Shown: positions 20,660 through 32,006 of the stretch, in pieces | Layout of the letters: each line of letters starts with the position of its first letter | Position numbering within the stretch: position 1 is the first letter of the stretch | DNA from: Petunia secreta | Taxonomy: Eukaryota > Streptophyta > Magnoliopsida > Solanales > Solanaceae | NCBI GenBank assembly: GCA_029990175.1 | Contig: JARKIP010000003.1 | Location: forward strand, 930,001-994,000 | Direction: 5' to 3' | DNA: 64,000 bases | Notes under the pieces: generated by a model | The model's input: only the letters and a program-made list of their open reading frames with translations | The model's database searches: none | What the model was told of the DNA's origin: nothing | Program-made: the position numbers and the translations under genes

Positions 20660-21238
20660 TGTCAAGGTGGTTTTTAAAAGTCACCGTTTATACTTAAAGA
20701 TGCACCTTGTGGAATGAATATGTCTTTTCAGTGTAGTCGTGCAGTTTTGCAATGTGTCTTTTTAGGAGAACCCATCTTTTCAGTATTGACTTGCAGTTTT
20801 GCACAGTTACTGTGAAACATCCGTCGTGATGTTTAAACATCGAGTGGGATGTTTAATATATTCGGTGGAATCAGAAATATTTCATAATATGTTTACACAT
20901 TACACGTGATGTTTAAACATATTAACTTATGTTTAAACATTTGATCTAATGTTTACTGATCTTCACTGATGTTTGAACATTGTTCAAGATGTTTAAACAT
21001 TTTGTTGTATGTTTAAACATTGTGCAAGATGTTTAGAACAGTTTCAAGTGCGATCAAATATTTTATATGGAACAATGAAGCAGGCAAAGTATGAGAAAAC
21101 AAGACACAACTTAATAATTTAATACGAACATAAATAAAGGATTGTTTAAACAGAAATTACATATTAAAGGATTGTCTAAAACGAAGTTCAGAAATTAAAC
21201 AACAAATACCCAAAGAAAAGGATTGATCAAAGCAGTAG

Positions 21239-23774
21239 CTAAACACTTGTTTGTTCATTCTGACTTGGTCTTGTAACTGTTGGGCATGTATTTTTTCTGT
21301 GGCCAAGCCTTTTGCAGATCCCGCATTTGTTTCTCCTCTTTTTGAATCGCTCCCCAACGGATGGAATTCTCTTCACCCTCCTTCTTCCACGACCAAGTTT
21401 CAAGTAACGGCAAGGTAATTTCCATTCCTTCAGCTCATGACAACAGTCATGCCAAGATTGTTCATCAAGAAATGGATAGATTGTTTCGGCATATGCAAGC
21501 AAGTAGGAATCTACATAATAATATGGCGACGTGTATTCGTAGATTTTCCCAAACTCACCTAGATACTTCACCCTCATAGCTGCCATAGCATGTGGACAAG
21601 GTATCTTGTCTAAATCAAACCGCTTGTAAGTACATGTCCTGTTGTATAGGTCCACCTCATATTTGTTGGACCTCCTCCTTTGACTTTGAAAAAATGGGTA
21701 TTCACTCGATGCACCAGAAGCTTTCTGCCCAATGAATTTTTGGCTGATATCACCTCCTCAATTAACGGGAGACAAGCGCATCAATTGGAAATTCTTTGTG
21801 ACTCCTGAGCATTGAGTTAACGGACTCGGCAATGTTTGTGGTCATCACATTGAACCTACAATATTAACAAACAATAAAGTTGATATGAACCTGAATCTGA
21901 AACCTGAACAATAAATTATGTCACAACCAATAACAATGCAGTGAACAGACAGAAACATCAATATAAATGTTTAAATATAAACCAAAATGTTTCCAACATT
22001 AACCACAATGTTCCAAATATCTGCTAAATTATGGTGAAAACATATCAAACATCAACATATATGTTTCACACATCTATCAAAATGTTTAGAAATGCAGTCA
22101 CACATACTGAAACATTCGTTTATATGTTTAAACATCCACTACAATATTTCAAACATCAACCATAATGTTTCAAACATCTGCTAAATTGTTGTGAACACAT
22201 ATTAAACATTACAGATATGTTTCAAACATCTATTAAAATGTTTAGAAATGCAGTCACACATACTGAAACATTCGTTAATATGTTTAAACATCCAACACTA
22301 TGTTTCAAACATTGACAACATTGTTTCAAACATCGACAACATTGTTTCAAACATCAAAATATATGTTTGGTGTAATTCAGGTACCTATTTCTAGGGAAGT
22401 GTGCTATGCTCCACTTCTCAACCCCAAAATCAACCAGATAGTTGATTACCCTCATGTCAATATATTCAATTTCTTTCAAATGCTTATCAAACTGAGCAAC
22501 CGTATACCCCTCCGCTGCAATAATGTATTTACCAATTAAATCTCCACAATAAAAAGTCGTGCGGAGGTTCTCACCAAGATGCCTCATGCAATAACCATAA
22601 TTAGAATATGGGAAAACCTTAGAAACAACTTTTTCAATGCTTCTATGCCCGTCAGAGATAATGCACAACTCATCATCGTCAGGGACTATTCCGACCAATT
22701 GCTCAAAAAAGAATTCGTAGGCGGCATCGCACTCTTTGTCAACTACACAAAATACAACATGAAAGATGTGATTTTAAGCATCCTGACCGACAGCAGACAA
22801 CAACACTCCCCCATATGGACCCGTCAAAAAAGTGCCATCAACATCCAACACTTTTTTAATAGTTTTAAACCCCCTGATATGCGCACAACAAGAAACAAAA
22901 AAATACAAAAACCTCCCTTGTTCATCAAGCTGTAATGCTGTCTTGCTTTCTTCATTTGATTGCCGAATCATATAGATGTATGCACCAAGAATGGCATAGC
23001 CATGTTTGGGTGACCCCCTTGCCAAACACTTTGCAATGTTACTGCCCTTGAGACACTTCCAATAGCTTATTTTGCAACCCAATTCTGCTAGAACTGCATC
23101 CTTGATTTCTTTGGTGGATGGTGCTTTTCCATCATGAAATATGTTCTTCATGTACTCTCCAAAAACATTGCACGTGGCGTGTGGATGAGACTTTTAGAAT
23201 GCTCAGAACCACAAGTGTGCTCATTGTTGTAGACTGTAATATAAAACATGTCACAACTCTTGTACTTCATGGATTGAATCCACCAGTGGCAATTCTTGTC
23301 CACACATCTAGCACAAAATATATTCTTCTTATTCTTCACATACTGAAAATAGAAAGGCACTCTCACTATAGCAAGCTTCAACGGCACAGCCAACTTGCGC
23401 TTGTTCGTAAATATTTGCCCTCTGTAGAAACCAATGTCGTCTGTCCGAGTGTGGCTGCCTTGTGATAGTATTGAATTAGAAAATTGTACCTCATTATCTT
23501 CTTGGATTTCTGCTGCTTCTTCATCTTCTTCCTTCTCAGGCACATTCATATTTAATGAAGTCTCCTCCCCAATGTCATCCAACCCATGATTTTGTTCATT
23601 AGAATTTTTAGTCCGAGAAACCACATTTACATGTAGAGTGGGCCTAACACCAGATGCATCCATATCAGCCATAAAAAAGAGGACATCAGTGTCATTTCTA
23701 ATGTGAGATGGTGCAGTCTTTTGCTTTGCGATGCTCAACAAGTATGTAATAGAAAAGATCCTCCGGATCATCAA
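21239..23774 (-). pseudogene. mudrA: MULE-1 mudrA transposase, frameshifted
   Basis: Mutator-type transposase, which cuts and pastes the element via DDE chemistry in the nucleus. From the 5' side: an acidic N-terminal region (23774 on), then a MuDR/FAR1-like DNA-binding domain ending near 23170 with paired Cys and His (CVDKNCHWW, NNEHTCGSEHSK). A frameshift at about 23150-23170 follows. The MULE domain has catalytic D at 22837-22839 (VDGTFLTG), D at 22651-22653 (IISDGHRSI) and E at 21825-21827 (TTNIAESVNSML). An intron (about 21860-22375) is filled with palindrome repeats. A SWIM finger (CTYKRFDLDKIPCPHA, where the second Cys is Tyr) and a CCHC knuckle (CGICKRLGHRKNTC) close the protein. Stops near 21750 break the SWIM approach. 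Catalytic residues survive but the gene cannot be translated intact. Confidence 0.85.
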
Positions 23775-25244
23775 GAATTCCCCAACTTTGAATGATATTT
23801 TTCAAGCAGCTGATTATAAGTAACCTGCTTACTAACTAACAAGAATAGGTCTACTCTCTTTCACAACGGGAACCCAAACAAAACTTTTAGCTTTCTCTAT
23901 CCATTCGCCGAGATAGTCAACTACCAATAATACGGGCCCCATTATTTGTCCTGAAGATACAAAGAAGGTCTACATTAGGTCCTTATAGCATAAATTCCAT
24001 AATACAGTTATTCATAGAAGCCAAATTCACAAAAAATAAAAGGTATTGCTTCAAACATCCTGTAAACAAATTTACAGTGTTTACACATCGATACAAATGT
24101 TTAAATATTTGGAATAATGTTTAAACATCCTGAGTGATGTGTGAATATCATTCAGGATTGTCAAAACATCGATACAAATGTTTAAACATATATTTATGTA
24201 TGTTTAAACATTTTTTAAGATGTTTAAACTTCATTCATAATGTTTGAATATCATTCAGGATTACTAAACATCATTGAGGATGTTTAAACATTTTGAATGA
24301 TGTTTAAACATCCTCGATAATGTTTAGATATCGTTCAAGACTATTAAACATCATTGAGGATGTTTAAACATACACCCATATATTTAAACATTTGTATTTA
24401 TGTTTAAACATGATGTTTAGTAATCCTGAATGATATTCAAATATCATGCATGATGTTTTAACATAAGTCCAAATGTTTGATGGTTTAAACATACATTCAG
24501 CAGCCACATATGTTAAAACATATGATACGATGTGCACAAAAACATCAACGAGATGTTTAAACATCAAACATCTCGTCGACGGATGTTTAACCAGAAACCA
24601 AACCCAGTTCCTCAAATTTATCAATCCGGTAGCTTGGGACTTCAAATCAAATTTCTCAACTATAAACTTAAAGAACACTTACCAGAGACCAAATGTGGTT
24701 GAAAATCCACGACGATTAGCTGAGATTCGTATTGTAAATGGCTGACCAACTTTTAAAAAATTTCAAATATTTTAAGAACAAATCTGTTGCAAAAACACAA
24801 TATACTTGGAAATGGTTGTTGAATCTACTTTGGGGAGCTGATAATGAACCAAAAAATCAAAAAATCTGGCAGAAAACTCGCCGGAACTGGCGGAGCAGTG
24901 AGAGGGGTGGTGGGGGATAGGGGGTGGATTTTTTGGGAGGGAAATATTTTTTTTGCCATTTTTGGGAGGTAAAATAAGGGTTTTGTAGGGGGTGCAAAGT
25001 GTAAACTTAAAAACTTGGGGGTTAAGTTTTTATACACATTTTACCCCATTAGCACTAATCATAATGGAGGACCCTATACCTATTTTTTAAAACTTGAGGC
25101 ACTTTTCATTATTAAAAATTTTAGTTGGGACCTTTTTTTAAACTTACCCAGGTTACTATTGTAATTAGGTTTATTTATGTAAATTGTAGTAGTCTAGACT
25201 AATTGTATATTGGGTCAAACCCATTAGGAATTACTTAGGGACTA
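23775..25244. other. 5' flank of MULE-1 mudrA and right end of MULE-1
   Basis: Contains a dense palindrome block (24050-24600), then leader-like sequence and a GT-rich stretch (24900-25030). On the minus strand a TATAAAAA box (about 25028-25035) could serve mudrA. A segment at 25088-25118 mirrors 7031-7056. No protein-coding gene is visible. Confidence 0.5.
25088..25118 (-). repeat. Promoter-proximal inverted repeat, right copy
   Basis: On the minus strand AATAATGAAAAGTGCCTCAAG followed by TTTT matches 7031-7056 with about two mismatches and one indel. It lies roughly 55 bp upstream of a TATA-like box on that strand. Confidence 0.6.
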
Positions 25245-25253
25245 AATTAGTTT
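25245..25253. other. 9-bp target duplication of MULE-2, left
   Basis: AATTAGTTT, identical to 36002-36010. Nine base pairs is the standard target duplication of Mutator-like elements. Confidence 0.85.
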
Positions 25254-25974
25254 TGGAAAATTTACGCGAGTCGTCGCTCTAAGCAGCTTAATTAAGTAAC
25301 ATAACGATACTTTTCAAAATTTACGTAACATAACAATACTTTTAAATTAATTACAAAACATACCATAAGGGGCAAAATAGAAATTTTCTATATTATTTTA
25401 GCGGTTTTTGTATTTCCCCTTTACCTTCTCCATTTCTCTCAACAAACTCTACAGTTTATTCTCTCCATTCCTCTTTAATTTCTTCATAGTTATCAATTTA
25501 GGGTTTTCTCTCCGGCAAATTTTTGCCAAAATTTCTCAAATACGTGCTTCAATTTGATCGAAAATGTCTCAAAATCAAATACTTCACTGTCAGATCGTGA
25601 AAAGCATATGAAATTGCGTCATGAAGGTTCGCCAGTCGTTCAGGGACTTCGACGAGGGTGGTCAGTTGGACTTAGTAGTCATGAAGTTTCGCCGGATATT
25701 AAACCTGGTAAACGGAAGGTGAGAGATGAGGATAAAGGTAAACATGTGGTGGATGATGATTTCGTCGACGAAATCGACGCTGACGTTAAGTTGAAAAGGA
25801 GCAAATTTGACCGGTGTGGAGTTCTCGCACAAAATCAAGTGTGCTCAGAGGAAACTATATGTATTATTTTCTTTTTTTGTTTTCATGTTGTATTTTATTG
25901 TATATTTGTGTATGTTTTCCTAGTACACATGTCTAAACTATGTATTTTTTTTGGTTAAATTTGTATATTTTTGT

Positions 25975-26445
25975 GTAAAATGTATATTTTTTGTGTAACC
26001 TATGTATCTTCCTGTATATTTCTGTATGTTTCTCGGCTATTGATGTATAAACCTGTATTCGCTTGTATATTTTGTATGTTCCTGTTTAAAATAGACATGA
26101 TATATATATATTTTTTTGTGTAAACTGTGTATTTTCCTGTATATTTCTGTATGTTTCTAGGCTATTGGTGTATAAACCTGTATTCGCTTGTGTATTTTTT
26201 ATGTTCCTGTTTAAAATAGACATGATATGTATATTTTGTGTAAACTGTGCATTTTCCTGTATATTTATGTATGTTGTCAGCTATTGATGTATAAACCTGT
26301 ATTCGCTTGTATATTTTGTATGTTCTTGTTTAAAATAGACATGATATGTATATTTTTGTGTAAACTGTATTTTTTCTTTATGTGTCTTGGATATTAATGT
26401 ATAGACTTGTGTTTGCTTGTATATTTTGTATATCCCTTGTTTAAA
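25975..26445 (+). repeat. Four tandem copies of a ~120-bp TGTAT-rich unit in an intron
   Basis: Each unit runs GTATATTTTTGTGTAAACTG, CCTGTATATTTCTGTATG, a CTATTGATGTATAAACC segment and GTTTAAAATAGACATGATAT. Copies begin at about 25975, 26100, 26224 and 26343; the last is most diverged. The array is within the first intron of the MULE-2 Ulp1-like gene. Confidence 0.85.
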
Positions 26446-28589
26446 GTGTTTCTTCATGTTTAAAATAAAGTTATTCATGTGCGTACCTATGTAGACTTAT
26501 TCTGTATGTTCTTGCTTATTCCTTTGCCTTTTGGTCTTTTTGTTGAATGAATTTGTATATTTCTGTATTCTCTTTTGTATATCCTTATTGTTAATTTTAC
26601 TTCTTTATTTTGTCCATATATAGGGCTGCAAATTTTATGTTCCTGCAGATATTGTTTCTGTTGTCGATCACTGGACTGCGACAACTCGTTATAATATTGT
26701 TAGCACATTAGAAGACACTTTGACACCTGTTCAACTGCAATTGTTTAGGCAGACCTGCTTTGGGTACTTCTTGGATCTACCACAAGTTTTTGGTCAATAC
26801 CAATTAATTCACCACTTGATGTTAAGAGAAATTATATCAGACCGCCCCAATGAGTTTACTATTATGGTTAATGGTACGCGGTTGTGCTTTGGGCTAAGAG
26901 ACTTTGCAGTTATAACAGGTTTGAATTGCTTTGGGGATGATATAGTTGTTGCTGATGCTACTCCTAATAGGCTTATGTCGAGCTATTTCCCCAATCAGGA
27001 AAATGTGCTAGGAGTGAGTTAATCAAATGTTTCACTGGTAAGCATTGGATTGGTGATGAAGATGCCGTGAAGTTGGTTGTTTTGTATTTTCTACATGTGT
27101 TTGTGTTATCTACTGACAGTGGTCAGTATATACCCAAGGAACACTTTGATTTGGTTGAATCAGGGGCATATCTCACTTATCCATGAGCAAATGTTCGTTT
27201 ATGTTATTGCTTGAAACCATTAGCCAGAAGTTATATCCTCCTTTGAAATTTTATCGTATTGGTGGGTTGCCGCTTGCAGTACAAGTTTGGTTTTATGAAT
27301 GTTGTTCGGTGGTTGATCGAAAAGTTGCTACTCGTGTTAGTAACTTAACTCCTAGGATTCTCAATTGGAAAGTTATTGTCAATCAACCTAGGTTTAGCAA
27401 TCTGTCCAAAGGAATGTTCAGTGTCACAAGCGCTGAGGTAAACAATTGTTACATTTACTTTATTTGTATTTTTTTTATGTATATGTATGCCTTTATACAC
27501 ATTTCGTTTAACGATTATTGTGTGGTCTGTTTTTGTAGTTGATGTTTACCAATATTGTTCCAACTAATGATGAGGTACAGAAATTCAACTTGCCTCCTTT
27601 GGATGATGCTGCTGTCATTGTAAATAAGGCCCTTCCCAGACAAAGTGTCGCCACTCGACTGCCTTCTTCTGCGTCTATACCCATCCCCTCTCAAAAAATG
27701 CAGCATCAGAAACCACCTGTTCATGCGTCCCAAACTGTGCATCTAAGTGATGTTTCCGCTCAGTTGCAGCGGTTGACTACTGACTTTCAGGATTACAAGA
27801 AGCATGTATGTATTGCTTTTATGTTTAGCATCTTGTTGATTTTGTATGCTTTCAAGTTGACCTTTCTGTACTTTGTTTTGTATTTATTTTGTAGGTTGAT
27901 TCTCAATTTACTACCATACTTTCCTCAGTAACTCATTTAGTGAGGTGTTTGCTCGCTTGAAGGTAATGACTTACCGTTTTTATAAATACATTTGTTGTAT
28001 TTTGTGTTTTGTTTTTGTAACTATTTCTTATTTCAACAGGGTGTTAGAAGCAGCCCTGTTGTGGATGAACATGATAATCGAACTGGTGATTCTCAATATG
28101 GCAGTCCCTTTGAAGGCGGTCCTTCTATGCAACCTACTGATAGCGACGCCAACTTTTTTGTATGTGTGGTTGCTTCTGTTCTATTATTTATGTTTACTTT
28201 TCCTAATGTATACAAATGTATTGTTTTGTATACAAGGTGTTTCTGATGCTCCATCTGTTGGCCATGATTGTGATTTTTTGGATCGAACCGCTGGAAAAGT
28301 TTGCAGTCCAGTGCAACATACTGCCACCCCACTTAGTAGTAGTGTATGTTTTTTGTCTTTATTCTTGACATTTTTGGATTGAACTGCTGGAAAAGTTGAA
28401 CCATTTTTTTTCTTGACACAGGCTATTGCGCCTGGAGTTTATAGACAGCGTGAACACGCTGGTCGCAGAGAGGATGTGCCAGGTATCATTTGTGGAGTAC
28501 TCGATCAGAAGGATTCTACTTATCATCTATATGGTAGACCAAGTTTTTCGATTGGGGATTTTAGTGAAGGCTCTGAACATGTTGGTAAT

Positions 28590-28990
28590 GTGGCCTGTGG
28601 AAGTGAAGCTCAAGTGGACAGAGTATGTACTATTTTTAGTTTTTTTTTTATTTTTTTATTTTTGTATTTTTGTGTATTCCTTTGTAGTTAAGTATATTTT
28701 CTGTATATTAATGTATTTTCCATATATTTATATATTGTAGCAGGTTGTTACTGTGGGACCATTAGCTGTTCTAAAGCCAGATGGTAATATGGACTGTGGA
28801 AGTGAAGCTCGAGTGGACAGTGTATGTACTATTTTAAGTGTATGTGCTATTATACTTTTTTTTACTTTTTTTGTATTTTTGTGTATTTCCTTGTAGTTAA
28901 GTGTATTTTCTGTATATTTAATATATTTTTCATATATTTTATATATTGTAGCAGGTTGTTACTGTGGGACCATTAGCTGTTCTGAAGCCA
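28590..28990 (+). repeat. Tandem exon-intron duplication in MULE-2 Ulp1-like gene
   Basis: The exon piece QVVTVGPLAVLKPDG and its preceding intron occur twice (exon starts about 28740 and 28952, period about 210 bp). The coding part GSEA(Q/R)VD before each intron is duplicated too. Splice signals (GTATGTACTATTTT donor, TTGTAG acceptor) are kept in both copies. Confidence 0.85.
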
Positions 28991-30718
28991 GATGGTGATC
29001 AATTCTCCAAATTTTCTATTGATCCCAATTTTTCTGATTTTCCCCTGTCTGCGTATGATGAGATCGATGCAGCTATCGCACGAGCTATGTCTATGTGTAA
29101 GGCAGTGGTGGTTGTACCAGCTGATAACCAACCTACTCACAATGTTGATTGTAAAGAGATGGATTCTGAAAACCTATTAGAGGATGCCCCAAGTGAAGAT
29201 ACATGTTCTGATGACAACAGTCAGCCCGACGCAGCAGTTCTTGATGGGCAGGAATCCCAGATTGTTTTGGTCTCGAGTGATGGAGATGATGCTGCCACAC
29301 CTGAGCAGTTGATTTCACACATGCAGCGTCCAGGGAGGTATGGCAGGTCTCCTTGGGTTCTCAATTCACCGGGACCAAAAATCTTTCAGAAAAAAACATC
29401 CTTTTATTTATAATGTTGATGCTGACGTTGACCAAGATATGGAAAATGCATTTGTTGCATGGGTTGAGGATGGGATCGAGCCAAGCAATCGAAGGTATTT
29501 TTCCTTTTATTTTGTACTGTTGATGGTATTTTTCCTTTTGTATTCCTTTGTAATGATTTGTTTTGTTTAATTTTTGTGAATCATCAGGAAGTCGCTTTAT
29601 CCAAGATAAGCTAACCGAATTCCACAGCCTTCTGTGTTAGGAGTTGTGAAAGTTGAAAGGAAGGAATGGTTTCGGTCATTTCTGCACAGTGGAGGCACTT
29701 TGAATGACCAGGTATGTATGTGTTTATATATACATGTATGCATGTGTATCAACTGATTGTTATTTTCCTGTATTTTTTTGTATAAAACTGTATGAACCTG
29801 TATACATTTATCTCAATTGTATGTTTATATTTCTGATTGTTATGTATAGCCTTTTCTGATTGTATGTTTATCTCAAATGTCCAGCACATTGATGTTGTGT
29901 TTTACTACTTGAGGAAGAAAGGAAAATATGGTCCTGATGTTTCTCGTAAATTCACCACTACTGACTGTTATTTCAAGAATATGGTTGAGGACGTTTTTAA
30001 GGCGTACAAAGCTAGTAAGAAGAATCCGATTGTGGTGTCTAATGATGATCCTATAGCGCAGTATGTTATGGGATTTAGGCTGATTGGAAACACCCCATGG
30101 GTTAACGTTGATTATGTTTTAGTCCCATTGCATGTTAAAGAGAAATTTCACTGGGTGTTGGCTGTTGTGGCATTCAAAGAGAGGTGCATTTGGTTGTTTG
30201 ATTCTATGCGTGGAAGATCTAGTGCTCCTGTGCGTGGTCTAGTTCAAAAATTGGCTGCTGTCTTGCCTCTTTACCTTTCAGTCACCAGCTTCTATGGTGC
30301 GAGGCCTGACATTGATTGGAATTTAAACCCAGCTTTCAAAGATAAATCTGCGACAGATCCGTTCTCCGTTGTTTCAGTTACAGATATTCCAAAACAAGCT
30401 GTTGGATCAGTGTATGTATATTAGAAATACGTTTTTGTTACTATTTCTGTTATGTAGTTCTTTTGACTTAAACTTTGTAGTTGTGTTTGCAGCGACTGTG
30501 GTGTGTATAGTGCAGCATATGCTGAATATTTTGCATGTGGATTCGATCAACCACCTGCCGACTTTGATGTTGATATTTACCATAGCAGATTGGGCACACT
30601 ACTATGGCACTATGCAAAAGAAAAGCAGGACGAACGTTCCATAAGTGGGGATGAGGTTAAGGAATTCAGTTCAAGAAAAAGGCTGGTCCAAAGCAGGGAG
30701 AAGTTTATCATTAAGTAG

Positions 30719-31237
30719 TTTATGTTTAGGTTTAAGTAGTTTAGAATGTACTGATGTTTAAGACATCATTGTTCTATTTTTGTTTCTAAGTTACATCAAG
30801 GAATATGCTTCTGGATGTTTGGTTTTATAATATTTTAATATAATGACGTTATTATTCCTTTTTTTGTTCATAGTCTATACAATTTTTATATGTTAATGAA
30901 ATGAATTTTAGCACCCATTTTCACTCATTCAGAACTTGGTTTTTGGAAATGGTGAAGTGCATCGCCCTCCCTTGAGCGCTGTTTCAGTCTTTGTTGCAAT
31001 AGACATGTATAAATTTTAACATACATGTCTATTGCACCGGGTGGTGAATGAAATGTATGTGTATGCAGCCTAACATACAGTTTTATACATACTCAAATAA
31101 AAATGTATGTCCACACAACCTGACATAAATTTCACACAATAGGTAGATAAGTTGTTTCCTATAGCAAATATGTCCCCACTGCATGCCAATAAAATTGTAT
31201 GTGCTATGCAAGCGAATTAAGTGTATGTCTATGCAGC
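30719..31237. other. Spacer between convergent MULE-2 genes
   Basis: Downstream of the Ulp1-like stop there is AT-rich sequence with TGTATG and CATACA words in both orientations. No gene is seen. Confidence 0.5.
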
Positions 31238-31313
31238 CTAACATATATTCTACCCATACTGGACATACACCATTATATAGTTTTATACATACCGGCAACA
31301 AAACTGTATGCCC
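31238..31313 (+). repeat. 76-bp direct repeat, left copy
   Basis: Starts CTAACATATATTCTACCC and ends CAAAACTGTATGCCC. It matches 31680-31755 with three substitutions seen by eye. Confidence 0.9.
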
Positions 31314-31679
31314 ACACATACACCCTGGAAAAATCCATCATGTATCCCTGACTTCCCAGCTTGATCGCTTGTCTTATTTACCATTTTCTTAGCGAGTGGT
31401 TTATGTCTGGTCCTTTCGGGTCGCCTGACCTGGGCCGATGGTGCTTTGCAAGGTATCCATATAAGCTTATCGCACTTTCGTGTGGGGCCCGGGCTGCGGA
31501 GGGTTCTGGGGCAAAATATACTTTGTTATCTGATGACATCAGGCCTAGGGTTTCGTCGTACCCTGCTTACTCATCTTTCACTTTCACTCAGTAGCTCTTT
31601 GCTTGCTTGTACAAAGAGCATGCCCGAGGGGGCTAGTACGCTCACCGCGCACTTGCATTACCACCTGAGCTTTGCTTGT
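31314..31679. other. GC-rich 366-bp insert of unknown origin in MULE-2
   Basis: Composition changes sharply here: GGGGCCCGGGCTGCGGAGGG, CCCGAGGGGGCTAG and CTCACCGCGC occur in otherwise very AT-rich MULE DNA. No MULE motif is present and no family was recognised. It sits between two 76-bp direct repeats of MULE sequence. Organellar DNA or a fragment of another gene are both possible; a short frame at 31361-31594 is not convincing. Confidence 0.6.
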
Positions 31680-31755
31680 CTAACATACATTCTACCCATA
31701 CTGGACATACACTATTATACAGTTTTATACATACCGGCAACAAAACTGTATGCCC
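31680..31755 (+). repeat. 76-bp direct repeat, right copy
   Basis: Second copy of 31238-31313, starting CTAACATACATTCTACCC. MULE-2-type motif DNA resumes directly after it. Confidence 0.9.
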
Positions 31756-32006
31756 GCACTACATGCCATACATTTCACACATACAGACTTATACAAAATA
31801 CTACAGATCGATACAAAACACCACAGATTTATTCAAAACAATATTTGAATAGTCTTTTCGAACTAAGCTAAGAAACAGATATTTTTGTAGTTCCATGCAT
31901 TTCAATGTATGAAATTTTTATACACTTGCAATGTAATAATTGTCATTGTAATAAATGGTTTTTGTAAATGAGAACAAACAGTATCCACATCTTGTTTTCA
32001 GCTTCT

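Larger units (their letters stand above)
6660..24600. repeat. ATGTTTAAACAT palindrome arrays, 20-bp register
   Basis: A 12-bp palindrome (ATGTTTAAACAT; 13-bp variants such as ATGTTTCAAACAT) is repeated in blocks at about 6660-6920, 7622-7800, 8405-8595, 15700-15960, 16805-17060, 18165-18420, 19190-20095, 20810-21050, 21950-22375 and 24050-24600. The spacer is almost always 8 bp of variable sequence. In 20889-21040 eight consecutive motif starts fall at exactly 20-bp intervals. Blocks occupy introns, flanks and intergenic DNA of MULE-1 and are absent from the exons I could place and from the inserted gypsy B. Confidence 0.9.
6200..25100. mobile_element. MULE-1: giant Mutator-like element with Ulp1-like gene
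   Basis: The span contains a DUF1985/Ulp1-like gene on the plus strand and a mudrA transposase gene on the minus strand, facing each other, with two small minus-strand reading frames between them. This is the plan of Kaonashi (KI-MULE) and melon CUMULE-type elements. About 6.2 kb of it is the inserted gypsy B; a 259-bp Stowaway MITE and a tandem duplication of about 655 bp add more, so the original was roughly 12 kb. Ends are approximate: the diagnostic palindrome arrays run from about 6660 to 24600 and no clear terminal inverted repeats were found. Confidence 0.75.
25608..30718 (+). pseudogene. Ulp1-protease-like gene of MULE-2, Ulp1 triad intact
   Basis: A multi-exon gene. The N-terminal exon (ATG 25608, MKLRHEGSPVVQGLRRG) is followed by a TGTAT-rich intron. 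DUF1985 begins after an acceptor at about 26623 (FRQTCFGYFLDLP at about 26745, then NGTRLCFGLRDFAVITGLN). Stops and frameshifts occur at about 27020, 27185 and 29400. Several short exons between GTATGT donors follow, two of them a tandem duplicate (see 28590-28990). The Ulp1 (C48) domain has His 30149-30151 (FHWVLAVV), Asp 30200-30202 (WLFDSM) and, after a small intron with donor AGT|GTATGT, Cys 30497-30499 (DCGVYSAAYAEYF). The triad is complete. It should be a SUMO-protease-like enzyme of Kaonashi type; upstream breaks make this copy a likely pseudogene. Confidence 0.8.

Noticed and set aside
20889..21040. CRISPR-like look of the palindrome array (short repeats with constant-length variable spacers)
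   Set aside because: The spacers are 8 bp, the repeats 12 bp, the DNA is plant nuclear, there are no cas genes, and the blocks are spread over introns and flanks of a MULE.
6200..25100. Clean terminal inverted repeats and 9-bp target duplication for MULE-1
   Set aside because: Several candidate edges (GGGTGATTAAG at 6230, GGGGCATAATT at 6273, ACCCC at 25047, ACCC at 25149) were compared and none gave matching 9-bp flanks.
31361..31594. Short frame in the GC-rich insert
   Set aside because: No recognisable domain and no start context; insert origin is unknown, so it is not called as a gene.
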